NCBI GenBank assembly: GCA_002337605.1
Contig: DDGL01000004.1
Coordinates: forward strand, 45,786-109,785
Length of the DNA stretch: 64,000 bases
Origin: Flavobacteriaceae bacterium UBA1903
GTDB lineage: Bacteria > Bacteroidota > Bacteroidia > Flavobacteriales > Flavobacteriaceae
Reading direction: 5' to 3'
Shown here: positions 9,254 through 17,920 of the stretch, piece by piece
Layout of the letters: every line of letters starts with the position of its first letter
Numbering within the stretch: position 1 is the stretch's first letter
Notes under the pieces: generated by a model
The model's database searches: none
Seen by the model: only the letters and a program-made list of their open reading frames with translations
Told to the model about the DNA's origin: nothing
Program-made: the position numbers and the translations under genes

Positions 9254-10015
9254 ATGGAAAAGGGGTTTGAGAAAAAATATCACGAAATTGAGGAAGAGCA
9301 TTTCTGGTTTAAGTCAAGGAGAAACTATATAAGAAAATTACTTGCGAACTACCCTAAAGATGTCTCTATACTTGATATTGGTTGTTCTTCAGGGATTCTT
9401 TTAGACGAATTAAAACAAGATGGTTTTGCCGTTGAAAACCTATACGGTGTCGATATTAGCCCAATTGCCATAGAAAACTGTAAGAAAAATGGAATCGATA
9501 ATGCCTATGTAATGAATGCGCAACACATCGACTTGCAAAAAAAATTTGATATTGTAATTGCTTCAGATTGTTTAGAGCATCTAGAAGATGATAAAAGTGC
9601 GCTTAAAAACTGGAATACCCTACTGGCTACCAACGGAACAATCATGGTGTTTGTTCCAGCATTTATGTCGCTTTGGAGCCATCACGACAAAGTGAATATG
9701 CATTACAGGAGGTACACGCTACCTGAACTTAAAACAAAAATGGAGAATACGGGCTTCAGGATAAAGAAGGCCAGTTTCTGGAATTTTTTCCTATTTGTTC
9801 CCGTGTATATTTTTAGAAAATTTGAAACTAAAACTAAAGATACTCACCACAATACAGACGGAGATCTAATTGAAAAGCCTTTCGGAAACTACCTCCTTAC
9901 ACAACTTATCAATTTTGAAAACAAACTACTTCAGGTTGTAAACTTTCCTTTCGGGATCAGTGTTTTTTGTATTGCAAAAAAAGGAGCATCTCAAAAAAAT
10001 AAGGAAGACTATTAA
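9254..10015 (+). CDS. Class I SAM-dependent methyltransferase
   Basis: A 253-residue enzyme with the Rossmann SAM-binding motif SILDIGCSSGILL (about residues 38-50), an acidic motif II YGVDISPIAI, and the post-motif IASDCLEHLEDD typical of Methyltransf_11-type proteins. The segment HHDKVNMHYRRYT is common in Bacteroidota methyltransferases found next to DPM1-like glycosyltransferases. It starts 17 bases after the GT-C-like gene and ends one base before the convergent protease gene. The substrate is probably a lipid-linked sugar or glycan, inferred from neighbours only. Confidence 0.8.
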   Translation: MEKGFEKKYHEIEEEHFWFKSRRNYIRKLLANYPKDVSILDIGCSSGILLDELKQDGFAVENLYGVDISPIAIENCKKNGIDNAYVMNAQHIDLQKKFDIVIASDCLEHLEDDKSALKNWNTLLATNGTIMVFVPAFMSLWSHHDKVNMHYRRYTLPELKTKMENTGFRIKKASFWNFFLFVPVYIFRKFETKTKDTHHNTDGDLIEKPFGNYLLTQLINFENKLLQVVNFPFGISVFCIAKKGASQKNKEDY

Positions 10016-10016
10016 C

Positions 10017-11666
10017 TTATTCCTTTTCTTTTCGAAGCTTTAATTCACATTCCCTGGTTAGCGTAGGGTCAATTTTTAAGTGGATGTTCCCCTTTTTATT
10101 GGGGCGCAAAACCGTGTTTGGCCCAATAACAATTTTATTTTTTGCTCTTAGGTTCAAGGTAGCATCCTTTGAAAATTCCTGATTTTTAATCACAACCTCA
10201 TTAGAATAAGAGGTTAGTTTAAAATCCCATCTTGAAAAATTCTGGTTTTCAATCACTGCAGTTTCGTCTTCAGCATACAGGTCATGAACCATTTTAACCG
10301 CTCTGCCAATGTGAAGCATTCCTGCACCATATTTTCCCTCAAAAGGCTTGTTTGCTTTTATATGGTCTATGTTTGTAGCGGTCATTTTAAGAATACTCTC
10401 AACCTCATCCACCGCAAGACACGGAGCTAAAGAAAACATCAGGCCAATAGCGCCTGAAACAAAGGGAGAAGCCCCGGAGGTTGTTTGATATTCGTGGTAT
10501 GCAAACTCCCCGGACAATATATACGTTTCCATTAAAAATATTCCTGTGGTAGGGGCTAAAATATCAACCTCTGTATTTAGTGTTGCCGTTGAAACATGGT
10601 AAATAAGTGGATCGCTTAAAGTGTCATTATTTTTAAACCCCATCGTTCTTCCCACAGTGCCTCTTATATTTTCTGCATAATATTTTCCGGTTTTTCCCAG
10701 CTGTATATTATCCAACGTATTCTCATGTTTATACATCACTGTAGATACGGAAATTACATTATCATAAGAAGCCGGATAATACAATACCTCCCCTTTTGTT
10801 TTGCCCCAGTCGCTGTTCCCAGCAGAAGCTACGACAAGAGTGCCATTTTCAAACATTTCATTCACGGCTTCCTGCCCGTGATTGTAGTAGGTTCTCCCTA
10901 CCCAACTGCAGTTTATGACCTTTGTCCCTAAGTTTGACAAATCCTTTAAGTGTTGTAAAGAATTTAAATTTCCAAAGGCTGTTCCATATAAACTGCAATC
11001 ATAACAAATCCCAGGCACACCATAGCCATTATCCCCTTGTCCTGCAGCTTTAACTGCCTGCCCTACTCCGTGACCGTTAGAAAATGAGGATTTTTTAATT
11101 TGTTTCGTTTTTCCTTTAAACTCAATGTTGGTAGTATCTAATTGGCCATCCGATATGCCTATAAAAATATCTCTTGAACCTGTAGTGTAATACCAGGCTT
11201 GTGGCAACCCCAAAAAATCATAATTGTCCAAATTAACCTGCAACCCAATATTTTCACCAATTGTACTGGTAAGTCCATAATCATTAGGTTCAAAAATCTT
11301 TTTTTCTTCTTCCGGGACCAGCGCTCCATATTCAAACAGGTGCTTCGCTTTTCGTAACAAATCGTCCAGTAAATCGGCGCGGTCTGCAATGACAAAAAAT
11401 GTTTTTTTTAGCGCTTCCTTTTTAGCTCCTTTATAGGTTTTTTTAAAAGTTGAAATTTTATAATCTTCAAGTACCTGCCGCAGCCTGTTGTCATTTCCTG
11501 TATAGGTTAGATAGTCCCCGGTTGCATCGAATTGAGGATTAAAAAGAGTATCCTTAGCCCTAAAAAAGAACCATGAGTCTTGCGTTTGACCATACACAAA
11601 TGTTTGGGCCATCAAGAGAAAAATAAAACCAAACAAACAGTTTTGTAACCCTTTAGCTGTTTTCAT
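10017..11666 (-). CDS. Secreted S8 (subtilisin-like) serine protease
   Basis: A secreted protease of about 549 residues. I start at ATG 11666, giving a clean signal peptide (MKTAKGLQNCLFGFIFLLMA); a TTG six codons upstream is possible but less likely. The catalytic triad is visible: Asp in IGISDGQLD, His in NGHGVGQAV and Ser in TTSGASPFVSGAIGL, with the oxyanion region VVASAGNSDWG. A prodomain of about 130 residues precedes the catalytic domain and about 80 beta-rich residues follow. No T9SS sorting motif is evident; the C-terminus is highly charged (ELKLRKEKE). It is convergent with the methyltransferase gene with a one-base gap. It may process surface proteins. Confidence 0.85.
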   Translation of the reverse strand: MKTAKGLQNCLFGFIFLLMAQTFVYGQTQDSWFFFRAKDTLFNPQFDATGDYLTYTGNDNRLRQVLEDYKISTFKKTYKGAKKEALKKTFFVIADRADLLDDLLRKAKHLFEYGALVPEEEKKIFEPNDYGLTSTIGENIGLQVNLDNYDFLGLPQAWYYTTGSRDIFIGISDGQLDTTNIEFKGKTKQIKKSSFSNGHGVGQAVKAAGQGDNGYGVPGICYDCSLYGTAFGNLNSLQHLKDLSNLGTKVINCSWVGRTYYNHGQEAVNEMFENGTLVVASAGNSDWGKTKGEVLYYPASYDNVISVSTVMYKHENTLDNIQLGKTGKYYAENIRGTVGRTMGFKNNDTLSDPLIYHVSTATLNTEVDILAPTTGIFLMETYILSGEFAYHEYQTTSGASPFVSGAIGLMFSLAPCLAVDEVESILKMTATNIDHIKANKPFEGKYGAGMLHIGRAVKMVHDLYAEDETAVIENQNFSRWDFKLTSYSNEVVIKNQEFSKDATLNLRAKNKIVIGPNTVLRPNKKGNIHLKIDPTLTRECELKLRKEKE

Positions 11667-11745
11667 ACCGTTAAATGTAAACAATACCTTTATAAAAATA
11701 CAATTCTCATAGAAGAAAGGGTGCTAATATTTGTAATTTAGCCCC

Positions 11746-12480
11746 ATGTACAAAGCCGTAAAAAAATTGGCGCTAACGGTCCTCCCAAAAGGATTTTTAG
11801 TTAAAAACGAATTGTTTTTCAGGTCCTTATTTGCACTGCGCTATAAAGGAAAAAATCACGAGTGCACTATTTGTAATCACTCGCTAAAAAAATTTATAAC
11901 ACTCGATGATGGCGACCTGTTATGCCCTTTCTGTGGCAGTAGAGCCCGGACCAGAAGGCTTTTTTATATTTTAAATTCTGAAGAATTAATTAAAGGAAAC
12001 ATATTACATTTTTCTCCGTCAAGAAGCCTGTACAGGGTATTAAAGAACAATAAAACCATACAGTACGCCAGTACCGACTATGAAGACGAGTTTATTGCAG
12101 ACCACGCATATGATATCACAAATATAGCTTGTGAGGATCATACTTTCGATCTTATTATTTGTTACCACATCCTGGAGCATATTGAAAAAGACCAAAAGGC
12201 TATGCAGGAGTTACACAGGGTATTAAAGCCAGGCGGAGTTTGTTTAATTCAAACCCCATTTAAAGAAGGGGAAATTTATGAGGATTTTTCCATTGTTTCT
12301 GAAGAAGGCAGGTTACAGGCATTTGGACAAAAAGACCACGTGAGGATCTATTCAGTAAAAGGTTTGAAAGCACGATTAAGTAATTATTTTGCCAGTATAA
12401 CCAGTAAAGAGTATGCTGCAGACACCCGCAAAGGGTTTACTCCGGAAACAGTGCTCTTCCTTAAAAAAAATGTATCTTAA
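11746..12480 (+). CDS. SAM methyltransferase with N-terminal zinc-finger-like cysteines
   Basis: A 244-residue protein. The N-terminal region has four cysteines in two CxxC pairs (CTIC ... CPFC, about residues 41-67), suggesting a structural zinc site, followed by GSRARTRRL. The methyltransferase fold follows: ILHFSPSRSL in place of the glycine-rich loop, DYEDEF as the acidic motif, then FDLIICYHILEHIEKDQKAM. The glycine-rich motif is atypical (HFSPSRS), which occurs in a subset of glycan-locus methyltransferases. It is followed 8 bases later by a GT2 gene. Likely acts on a glycan; substrate unknown. Confidence 0.72.
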   Translation: MYKAVKKLALTVLPKGFLVKNELFFRSLFALRYKGKNHECTICNHSLKKFITLDDGDLLCPFCGSRARTRRLFYILNSEELIKGNILHFSPSRSLYRVLKNNKTIQYASTDYEDEFIADHAYDITNIACEDHTFDLIICYHILEHIEKDQKAMQELHRVLKPGGVCLIQTPFKEGEIYEDFSIVSEEGRLQAFGQKDHVRIYSVKGLKARLSNYFASITSKEYAADTRKGFTPETVLFLKKNVS

Positions 12481-12488
12481 ACATTGTA

Positions 12489-13379
12489 ATGCTTTCCATA
12501 TTAATTCCAACATACAACCACAATGTCTTTCAACTTGTTACCAGGCTTAACAATGAATTGGAAACAGTAGAGATACCCTATGAGATTTTAGTGTTTGACG
12601 ACAATTCTTCTGAACCGCTTCCAGATAATGACAGGATAGTTACTTATAAAAAAACACATTTAAAAAAGCTTAGCAAAAATATTGGCAGAAGTGCTATACG
12701 GTTGCAGTTGGCCCAGGCGGCTGCATATGACTGGATATTATTTCTGGACGCAGATGTGATGCCGGTAGCTTCAAATTTTATTCAAAAGTATGTGGATGCT
12801 TGTTCAAATACTGCTCAGGAAGTACTCTTTGGAGGCATATCCTATGCTGAAGAAAAACCACCCAAAAAGCAACTTTTGCGCTGGGAATACGGCAGAAACC
12901 GGGAAGTACAACCCGTAAAAGAGAGACAAAAAAAACCACATTTCGTTATTACACAAAACGTGCTCATTAAAAAGGAAACCTACCTGAGCCTTCCTATTCC
13001 CACTGAAAACTTTTACGGAGATGACCTCGTTTTTTCCCAGGAACTGAAAAGAAAAAACAGCAACGTGCTTCATATAGAGAACCCTGTGCTTCATCTGGGA
13101 CTGGAATCCTCAGAAAAGTATCTGAAGAAGGCTTTAAGTGCGGTAAAATCTATTGTAATGCTGGAGGAAAATGGAACGCTGGACAACGACTTAACCAAGT
13201 TACAACAAACCTATCTTCAACTTAAAAGGTACAGGCTTCTAGGTGTTTTTAAATTGTACTTTTCAGCAAAAAAGAAGAAAATGGAGCAGAATTTACTTTC
13301 TTCAACGCCAAACCTGCGGTGGTTTGACCTCTACCGCCTGTTATACTATATCGAATTAAAATCTGAAAAAAATGCCTGA
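12489..13379 (+). CDS. GT2 family glycosyltransferase
   Basis: A 296-residue soluble GT-A enzyme. It begins MLSILIPTYNHNVFQLV, has the nucleotide-binding FDDNSSEP, NIGRSAIR, and the metal-binding FLDADVMPV (about residues 86-94); NFYGDDLVFS supplies a likely catalytic-base region. There is no membrane helix. Its stop overlaps the next GT2 start by 8 bases, so the methyltransferase and two GT2 genes form one operon. It probably adds one sugar of a surface polysaccharide repeat; donor and acceptor cannot be read from the sequence. Confidence 0.82.
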   Translation: MLSILIPTYNHNVFQLVTRLNNELETVEIPYEILVFDDNSSEPLPDNDRIVTYKKTHLKKLSKNIGRSAIRLQLAQAAAYDWILFLDADVMPVASNFIQKYVDACSNTAQEVLFGGISYAEEKPPKKQLLRWEYGRNREVQPVKERQKKPHFVITQNVLIKKETYLSLPIPTENFYGDDLVFSQELKRKNSNVLHIENPVLHLGLESSEKYLKKALSAVKSIVMLEENGTLDNDLTKLQQTYLQLKRYRLLGVFKLYFSAKKKKMEQNLLSSTPNLRWFDLYRLLYYIELKSEKNA

Positions 13380-14319
13380 GTTTTCTATCATAATCCCGTT
13401 GTATAATAAAGAAAAGGACATTGCCAAAACCCTCAATAGCCTATTCTTGCAAACAGAGACCGATTATGAAATTGTCCTGGTAAACGATGGTTCTACAGAT
13501 GGCAGTGAAGCAGTTGTACAACAATTTGATGATCCCCGAATAAAGTATTTTACTAAGGAAAATGAGGGTGTTTCTAAAACACGAAATTTTGCAGTCACCA
13601 AAGCCTCCAGTGAGCACATTGTATTTCTGGATGCCGATGACTACTGGCATCCCAACCACTTAGAAAACTTGCTAGACCTGATTACTACCTTTCCGGACGC
13701 AACATGGTATGCCACTGCTTATGAAAAAAGGCACCATAGAAGCTTTATAACCCCAATGCTTTCTCCGATACTAGAAAAAGGTAAGCATTGGAAGGGACTA
13801 GTTCCCAATTATTTTGAAAACAGCCTTATAGATTCACTAGCATGGACGAGTGCTGTGTGCTTTAAAAAAGCTTTTTTCGAAAAACTCCAGGGGTTTGACA
13901 CAGCGATTACCCACGGTGCCGGAGAGGATACCGATTTATGGATTCGTGCAGCACTACAAGAACCCATTGCATTTACCTGTTTAATTACTGCCAGACATAA
14001 TCTGGATGGTAGCAACAGAATTTCGCACACCCCTACGCTCATTCGGAAATTTATGGATCTTGATGTGTATGAAGCCGAAGCAAAACATCATCCTGGTCTA
14101 AAAAAATATCTTGATCTGAACAGGTTTTCCTTTGCCATGCAACACAAAATGGCTGGAGACCATACTACCTATAAGCACTTTGTTCAAAAAATAGACTTAC
14201 AGAATCTAACCAAGAAACAGCGCTATATTCTAAAACAACCTAAGCAGCTATTACACTTGATCCTGAAAGGAAAAGCGCTTGTTGAAAAATTAGGTGTACG
14301 GCTAACTTCTTTTAATTGA
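13372..14319 (+). CDS. GT2 family glycosyltransferase
   Basis: A 315-residue GT-A enzyme with FSIIIPLYNKEKDI, LVNDGSTDGSE, NEGVSKTRN and the metal-binding FLDADDYWHP (about residues 86-95), followed by the acceptor-side GAGEDTDLWIRAAL. These are the full set of GT2 landmarks. It overlaps the preceding GT2 gene by 8 bases, and its 3' end overlaps the 3' end of the convergent fdtA-like gene by 18 bases, leaving no room for an independent intrinsic terminator. Predicted cytoplasmic glycan assembly enzyme. Confidence 0.83.
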   Translation: MPEFSIIIPLYNKEKDIAKTLNSLFLQTETDYEIVLVNDGSTDGSEAVVQQFDDPRIKYFTKENEGVSKTRNFAVTKASSEHIVFLDADDYWHPNHLENLLDLITTFPDATWYATAYEKRHHRSFITPMLSPILEKGKHWKGLVPNYFENSLIDSLAWTSAVCFKKAFFEKLQGFDTAITHGAGEDTDLWIRAALQEPIAFTCLITARHNLDGSNRISHTPTLIRKFMDLDVYEAEAKHHPGLKKYLDLNRFSFAMQHKMAGDHTTYKHFVQKIDLQNLTKKQRYILKQPKQLLHLILKGKALVEKLGVRLTSFN

Positions 14320-14721
14320 TTTAAAATCAGAATAGTCCCTGATGTAATCTTCCTCATCATAGGTTGCGCTAACCAGCGATAAGCAAACTGCTCCGGCTGA
14401 AAAATTTTCCAGCTCCCGCCATACCCCACTTGGAATAAGCAAACCTTTGTTGGGTCTATTTAAATGAAACGTTTTTCGTTCTCTCCCGTTATCCAATACG
14501 ACAGAAAAACTCCCTGCAACGGCAATCAAAAACTGTTGTAGCTCCTTATGGGCATGTCCGCCGCGAATAGAGTCACTAGGAACATCATACAAGTAATAGA
14601 CGCGTTTGATCTCGTAGGGTAATAATTCTTTTTCTATTACAGAAAGATTACCACGACCGTCTTCGGCTATGATTTTAGGAATTTCTTTTAAAGTAATAGC
14701 ATCTAGGTTAACGTAGTTCAT
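14302..14721 (-). CDS. FdtA/WxcM-like sugar 3,4-ketoisomerase (cupin)
   Basis: A 139-residue single-domain cupin. The hallmark SIRGGHAHKELQQFLIAV (about residues 49-66) carries the histidines and glutamine of dTDP-4-keto-6-deoxyhexose 3,4-ketoisomerases (FdtA, QdtA) and WxcM-type proteins; KRVYYLYDVP and GLLIPSGVWREL are also typical. These enzymes move the keto group so that a DegT-type aminotransferase can install a 3-amino group; such an aminotransferase lies at 19291-20391. Its start overlaps the GT4 gene upstream by 14 bases, so the two are co-transcribed. Which isomer is formed cannot be told. Confidence 0.82.
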   Translation of the reverse strand: MNYVNLDAITLKEIPKIIAEDGRGNLSVIEKELLPYEIKRVYYLYDVPSDSIRGGHAHKELQQFLIAVAGSFSVVLDNGRERKTFHLNRPNKGLLIPSGVWRELENFSAGAVCLSLVSATYDEEDYIRDYSDFKSIKRS

Positions 14722-15811
14722 TGTATACTAATTGGTTCCATTGTTTGGCAATTTCATCTGTAGAAAACTGTGCTACCGAAGCCTTTGCATTTTGTTTACA
14801 TTTATCTCTTAAGACACCGTCTAAGCTCATGCGTTGCATGCCTTTAGCAAATAAAGATACATTCCTTTTAGCTATGAGCAAGCCGTTTTGTTCGTGTTTA
14901 ATTATTTCTGAAGGTCCCGAAACAATATCCAAAGATACTGCTGGAATTCCTAAAGAAAGTGACTCTACCAGGACCATTGGAAAGCCTTCAAACTTGCTGG
15001 TGAGGGTTACAAATTGAGCGTTTGCAAGTATGTGAAATGGCGATTGGGCCGGTAAAAATACAATCTGAGAGCCAGACGGCAATGTTTTAGCAAACTGCTG
15101 TAGTGCTTTTTTATCCTCCCCATCACCCAAAATAACAAGTTGTACCCCTTCTTTCCATAGATTGGAAGCTGTGTAGGAATTCAGTAAAAAAGTAATATCT
15201 TTTACAGGCTCGTCTATTCTTCCGTAGGATAATATGTAGTTGCCCGGTGTTAGGCCTTCTGGTAAAACAGTTTCAATTTCCTTCCAGTCAGGATCAAATG
15301 CATTGTGAATAGTGGTGGCATTGGTAATACCGAAGGAGGGTAAAATGGTTTCAGAAATATACTTAGAAACCCCAACAGTTGCTGCATTTTTATTGTAGAC
15401 TTTTGCAAACTCATTGGGCCTGCGGGTTAGGTACAAATCTGGGTTTGAACTATGCACTACATATATTTTTTTAAAGCCTTTATAAAGTACTTTATTGTAA
15501 AAAAGCTCCCGATAATACTCGGTTTTTGTGCGGTGGTCTACTACTAGATCGAAAGCATGTTTTTTAAGATACGCTCTCAATTTCAGTAATCTTTTGAATC
15601 TTCCGCCAAAATGTTCATCAGGTTTTTTAAGCTTTCCCAGATTAAAGAGAGTGCCTTTGTAAGGGAACTTCACATCGTCTGTTAAAATGGCAATGTGTAC
15701 TTCATGCCCCTGTGCTGTTAACATTTCAGAAAGTAGAGCACACGACCGCTCTGCCCCTCCTTTTGCGAGACAAATACTAACGATACAAATTTTTTTATGC
15801 GTATTTTGCAC
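14708..15811 (-). CDS. GT4 family glycosyltransferase
   Basis: A 367-residue GT-B enzyme. The N-terminal donor/acceptor loop CLAKGGAERSCALLSEML is the GT4 GGAE-type motif; the C-terminal domain has LSYGRIDEPVKDITFLL and the EX7E-type FEGFPMVLVESLSLGIPAVS. It is soluble and membrane-associated at most. The start is GTG; no ATG fits, and the motif KKICIVSICL follows immediately, so little N-terminal choice exists. A CAAAGTTA box (minus-strand TAACTTTG) lies only five bases upstream, which would make the mRNA nearly leaderless if it is the real -7 element. Likely builds the same glycan as the neighbours. Confidence 0.82.
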   Translation of the reverse strand: MQNTHKKICIVSICLAKGGAERSCALLSEMLTAQGHEVHIAILTDDVKFPYKGTLFNLGKLKKPDEHFGGRFKRLLKLRAYLKKHAFDLVVDHRTKTEYYRELFYNKVLYKGFKKIYVVHSSNPDLYLTRRPNEFAKVYNKNAATVGVSKYISETILPSFGITNATTIHNAFDPDWKEIETVLPEGLTPGNYILSYGRIDEPVKDITFLLNSYTASNLWKEGVQLVILGDGEDKKALQQFAKTLPSGSQIVFLPAQSPFHILANAQFVTLTSKFEGFPMVLVESLSLGIPAVSLDIVSGPSEIIKHEQNGLLIAKRNVSLFAKGMQRMSLDGVLRDKCKQNAKASVAQFSTDEIAKQWNQLVYNELR

Positions 15812-15843
15812 GGTACAAAGTTAAATTTCAATAGCCAAGTTAC

Positions 15844-16989
15844 ATGAAAATCCTATTGGTAGGCGAATATAATTCTTCTCACCATACTTTAAAAGAAGGT
15901 TTGGTAGCATTAGGACATCAAGTTACTGTTGTGGGATTGGGTGACGGGTTCAAAAAAAGAAAAGTGGACGTTAATTTTGTCCAGCCGTATACTTCTGGTT
16001 TTAAACTATTTTTAAAACGATTTATTTACAAACTATTTAAAAAAGACTTAAACTCGCAAAGCATCAAGAGACAGTTTTTTAGTAATCAAGCTGTTTTTCA
16101 AGGGAACGATATTGTGCAACTGGTAAACGAAAATTCCTTTCAAACAGTTCCTGAGACTGAAAAAGAACTCCTGGGTTTTATTTTTAAGAACAATAAGAAT
16201 GTATTCCTGCTTTCCTGCGGAACAGATCATTTGAGTGTAAAATACGCGATGGAAGAAAAATTTAGCTATTCCATTGCTACCCCGTACCTGGAAAAACGAG
16301 GTACTGAAGCGCAGTTCCAACATATGACGCAATACCTAACCCCTGCATTTGTGGACTTACATCATTATGTTTTTAAAAATATACAGGGGGTGATCGCTTC
16401 AGATTTCGATTATGACATTCCTTTAAAAGGCCACCCGAAATATCTGGGAATGGTACCAAACCCGGTAAACCTGAGCAACTTTAAATACCAACTTCCAAAT
16501 ATTGAAGGTAAAGTGGTTATTTTTCACGGAATTAATACCAATAATTACTATAAAAAGGGGAATGATATTTTTGAAAAAGCATTGGCACTGGTTGCTGAAA
16601 CACATTCAGAAAAAATAGAAATAGTGACGGTACGAAGTGTCCCTTATGCAGAATACATCAAACTATTTGACAACTGTCATATCCTCTTAGATCAAGTATT
16701 TGCGTATGATCAAGGCTTTAATGCCCTGGAAGCCATGGCAAAGGGAAAAGTAGTTTTTACAGGTGCTGAACAAGAATTTTTGGACTATTACCAGCTTGCC
16801 GAAGACCAGGTTGCCATAAACGCCCTTCCTGATGCACAGCAAATTGCCGCTAAATTAACCTGGCTTATTGACAATCCTAAAAAAATTATAGAAATCTCCA
16901 GGAATGCACGGGCCTTTGTAGAAAAAGAACACGACCATATATTGGCTGCAAAACGATATTTTGAAAAGTGGACTATGGATGTTGGTTGA
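15844..16989 (+). CDS. Glycosyltransferase, GT-B fold (GT4-like)
   Basis: A 381-residue protein beginning MKILLVGEYNSSHHTLKEGL. A Rossmann-like N-terminal domain is followed by VPNPVNLSNF, FHGINTNNYYKKGNDIF and the C-terminal donor-site region DQVFAYDQGFNALEAMAKGKVVFTG, in which the E-x7-E motif is altered. It is transcribed divergently from the GT4/fdtA pair across 32 bases. Its TGA stop lies inside the first unit of a TTGATGG heptamer array, so changes in repeat number would not alter the protein. Predicted polysaccharide assembly; specificity unknown. Confidence 0.72.
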   Translation: MKILLVGEYNSSHHTLKEGLVALGHQVTVVGLGDGFKKRKVDVNFVQPYTSGFKLFLKRFIYKLFKKDLNSQSIKRQFFSNQAVFQGNDIVQLVNENSFQTVPETEKELLGFIFKNNKNVFLLSCGTDHLSVKYAMEEKFSYSIATPYLEKRGTEAQFQHMTQYLTPAFVDLHHYVFKNIQGVIASDFDYDIPLKGHPKYLGMVPNPVNLSNFKYQLPNIEGKVVIFHGINTNNYYKKGNDIFEKALALVAETHSEKIEIVTVRSVPYAEYIKLFDNCHILLDQVFAYDQGFNALEAMAKGKVVFTGAEQEFLDYYQLAEDQVAINALPDAQQIAAKLTWLIDNPKKIIEISRNARAFVEKEHDHILAAKRYFEKWTMDVG

Positions 16990-17013
16990 TGGTTGATGGT
17001 TGATGGTTGATGG
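16986..17013. repeat. Four exact tandem copies of heptamer TTGATGG
   Basis: TTGATGG is repeated four times without change, preceded by a degenerate fifth copy (ATGTTGG, 16979-16985). The array contains the stop codon of the upstream glycosyltransferase gene and sits between convergent genes. No hairpin is formed by the array itself. It is the best preserved of several heptamer-periodic sites in the window. Confidence 0.85.
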
Positions 17014-17071
17014 AAAAAATAAAATTACATACTTCTAAACGCCTCAACTCCTAAACTTCTCAACTCCTCAT

Positions 17072-17899
17072 CTACTTCATCTTCGGGAAACGCAGTTCAA
17101 TAGAAACCCGTGTGCTGTCACTTCTGTTAACTGCAGCTCCATGGATAAGGAATGGTGAGAACAACAGTGCCTCCCCTTCTTTAGGGTTGGGACGCATCAT
17201 TTTTAGGTCACCCGCCTTGGTTTTCAATATACACGGTACATAATACGTATTCCCATTAATTTTTGCGCCTTTGCTTTCGGTACGAAGCACTTCGTTTTCT
17301 GGCAATAAATGGCTTCCCGGCAACACAGGCAAGGAAGTCTGTGGGGTACACCCTTCTATAGGAATCCAGACATTTACAACATCTTCCCAATAGCTCAGGT
17401 AGCCATCTCTGTGTGGCGGATTAATATCTAACGAGCTGGGACGGTTAATCCTGATTTGTATGTGCGATTTTCCCAACTCCTCAACAAAAGAGGTAAGTTT
17501 ATAGCCAAGGATTTTTCCAAAGCGTTCTGCAAGCATCTCAATATCGAAGTCAAAATCTTCATTAGTTAAATTTCGGGTAATATCGATTACCTGTAAATGT
17601 TGTTCGTTGGTGGTCACAACTTTGTGGTAGTCTTTTAGCTGAAAATCTTCAGGATAGTCAATATTATGGTTATCAAACGCTTTGACAATATTTTTTACTA
17701 TGGACGTTTTTAACGCTTCAAATTCATTATCCTGAAATGCATTTACGACACCAAAACCATCGTTACTCCAAGGCACCTTGGAGATTACATTGTCTTCGGG
17801 CTGAAACAGTAATTTGTCTTCTCCCCAAAAGAAATTACCTTCTACTTTAAATTCAAAGGGTTTTTTATCTAAAAAAAGTGTGCAAGTTTCTACAGACAT
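17072..17899 (-). CDS. Phytanoyl-CoA dioxygenase (PhyH)-like 2-oxoglutarate/Fe(II) oxygenase
   Basis: A 275-residue protein with the jelly-roll iron-binding set of the PhyH family: HRD (in NPPHRDGYLSY, about residues 179-181), then the distal histidine in FLIHGAAVNRS and the 2-oxoglutarate-binding Arg in STRVSIELRF. PVLPGSHLLPENE is also characteristic. It is the last gene of an operon with acyltransferase, aminotransferase and flippase genes (21 bases after the flippase). That suggests hydroxylation of a sugar, acyl group or lipid linked to the glycan; the substrate is not determined. Confidence 0.75.
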   Translation of the reverse strand: MSVETCTLFLDKKPFEFKVEGNFFWGEDKLLFQPEDNVISKVPWSNDGFGVVNAFQDNEFEALKTSIVKNIVKAFDNHNIDYPEDFQLKDYHKVVTTNEQHLQVIDITRNLTNEDFDFDIEMLAERFGKILGYKLTSFVEELGKSHIQIRINRPSSLDINPPHRDGYLSYWEDVVNVWIPIEGCTPQTSLPVLPGSHLLPENEVLRTESKGAKINGNTYYVPCILKTKAGDLKMMRPNPKEGEALLFSPFLIHGAAVNRSDSTRVSIELRFPKMK

Positions 17900-17920
17900 A
17901 GTAATGTTAAATGTAAGGTT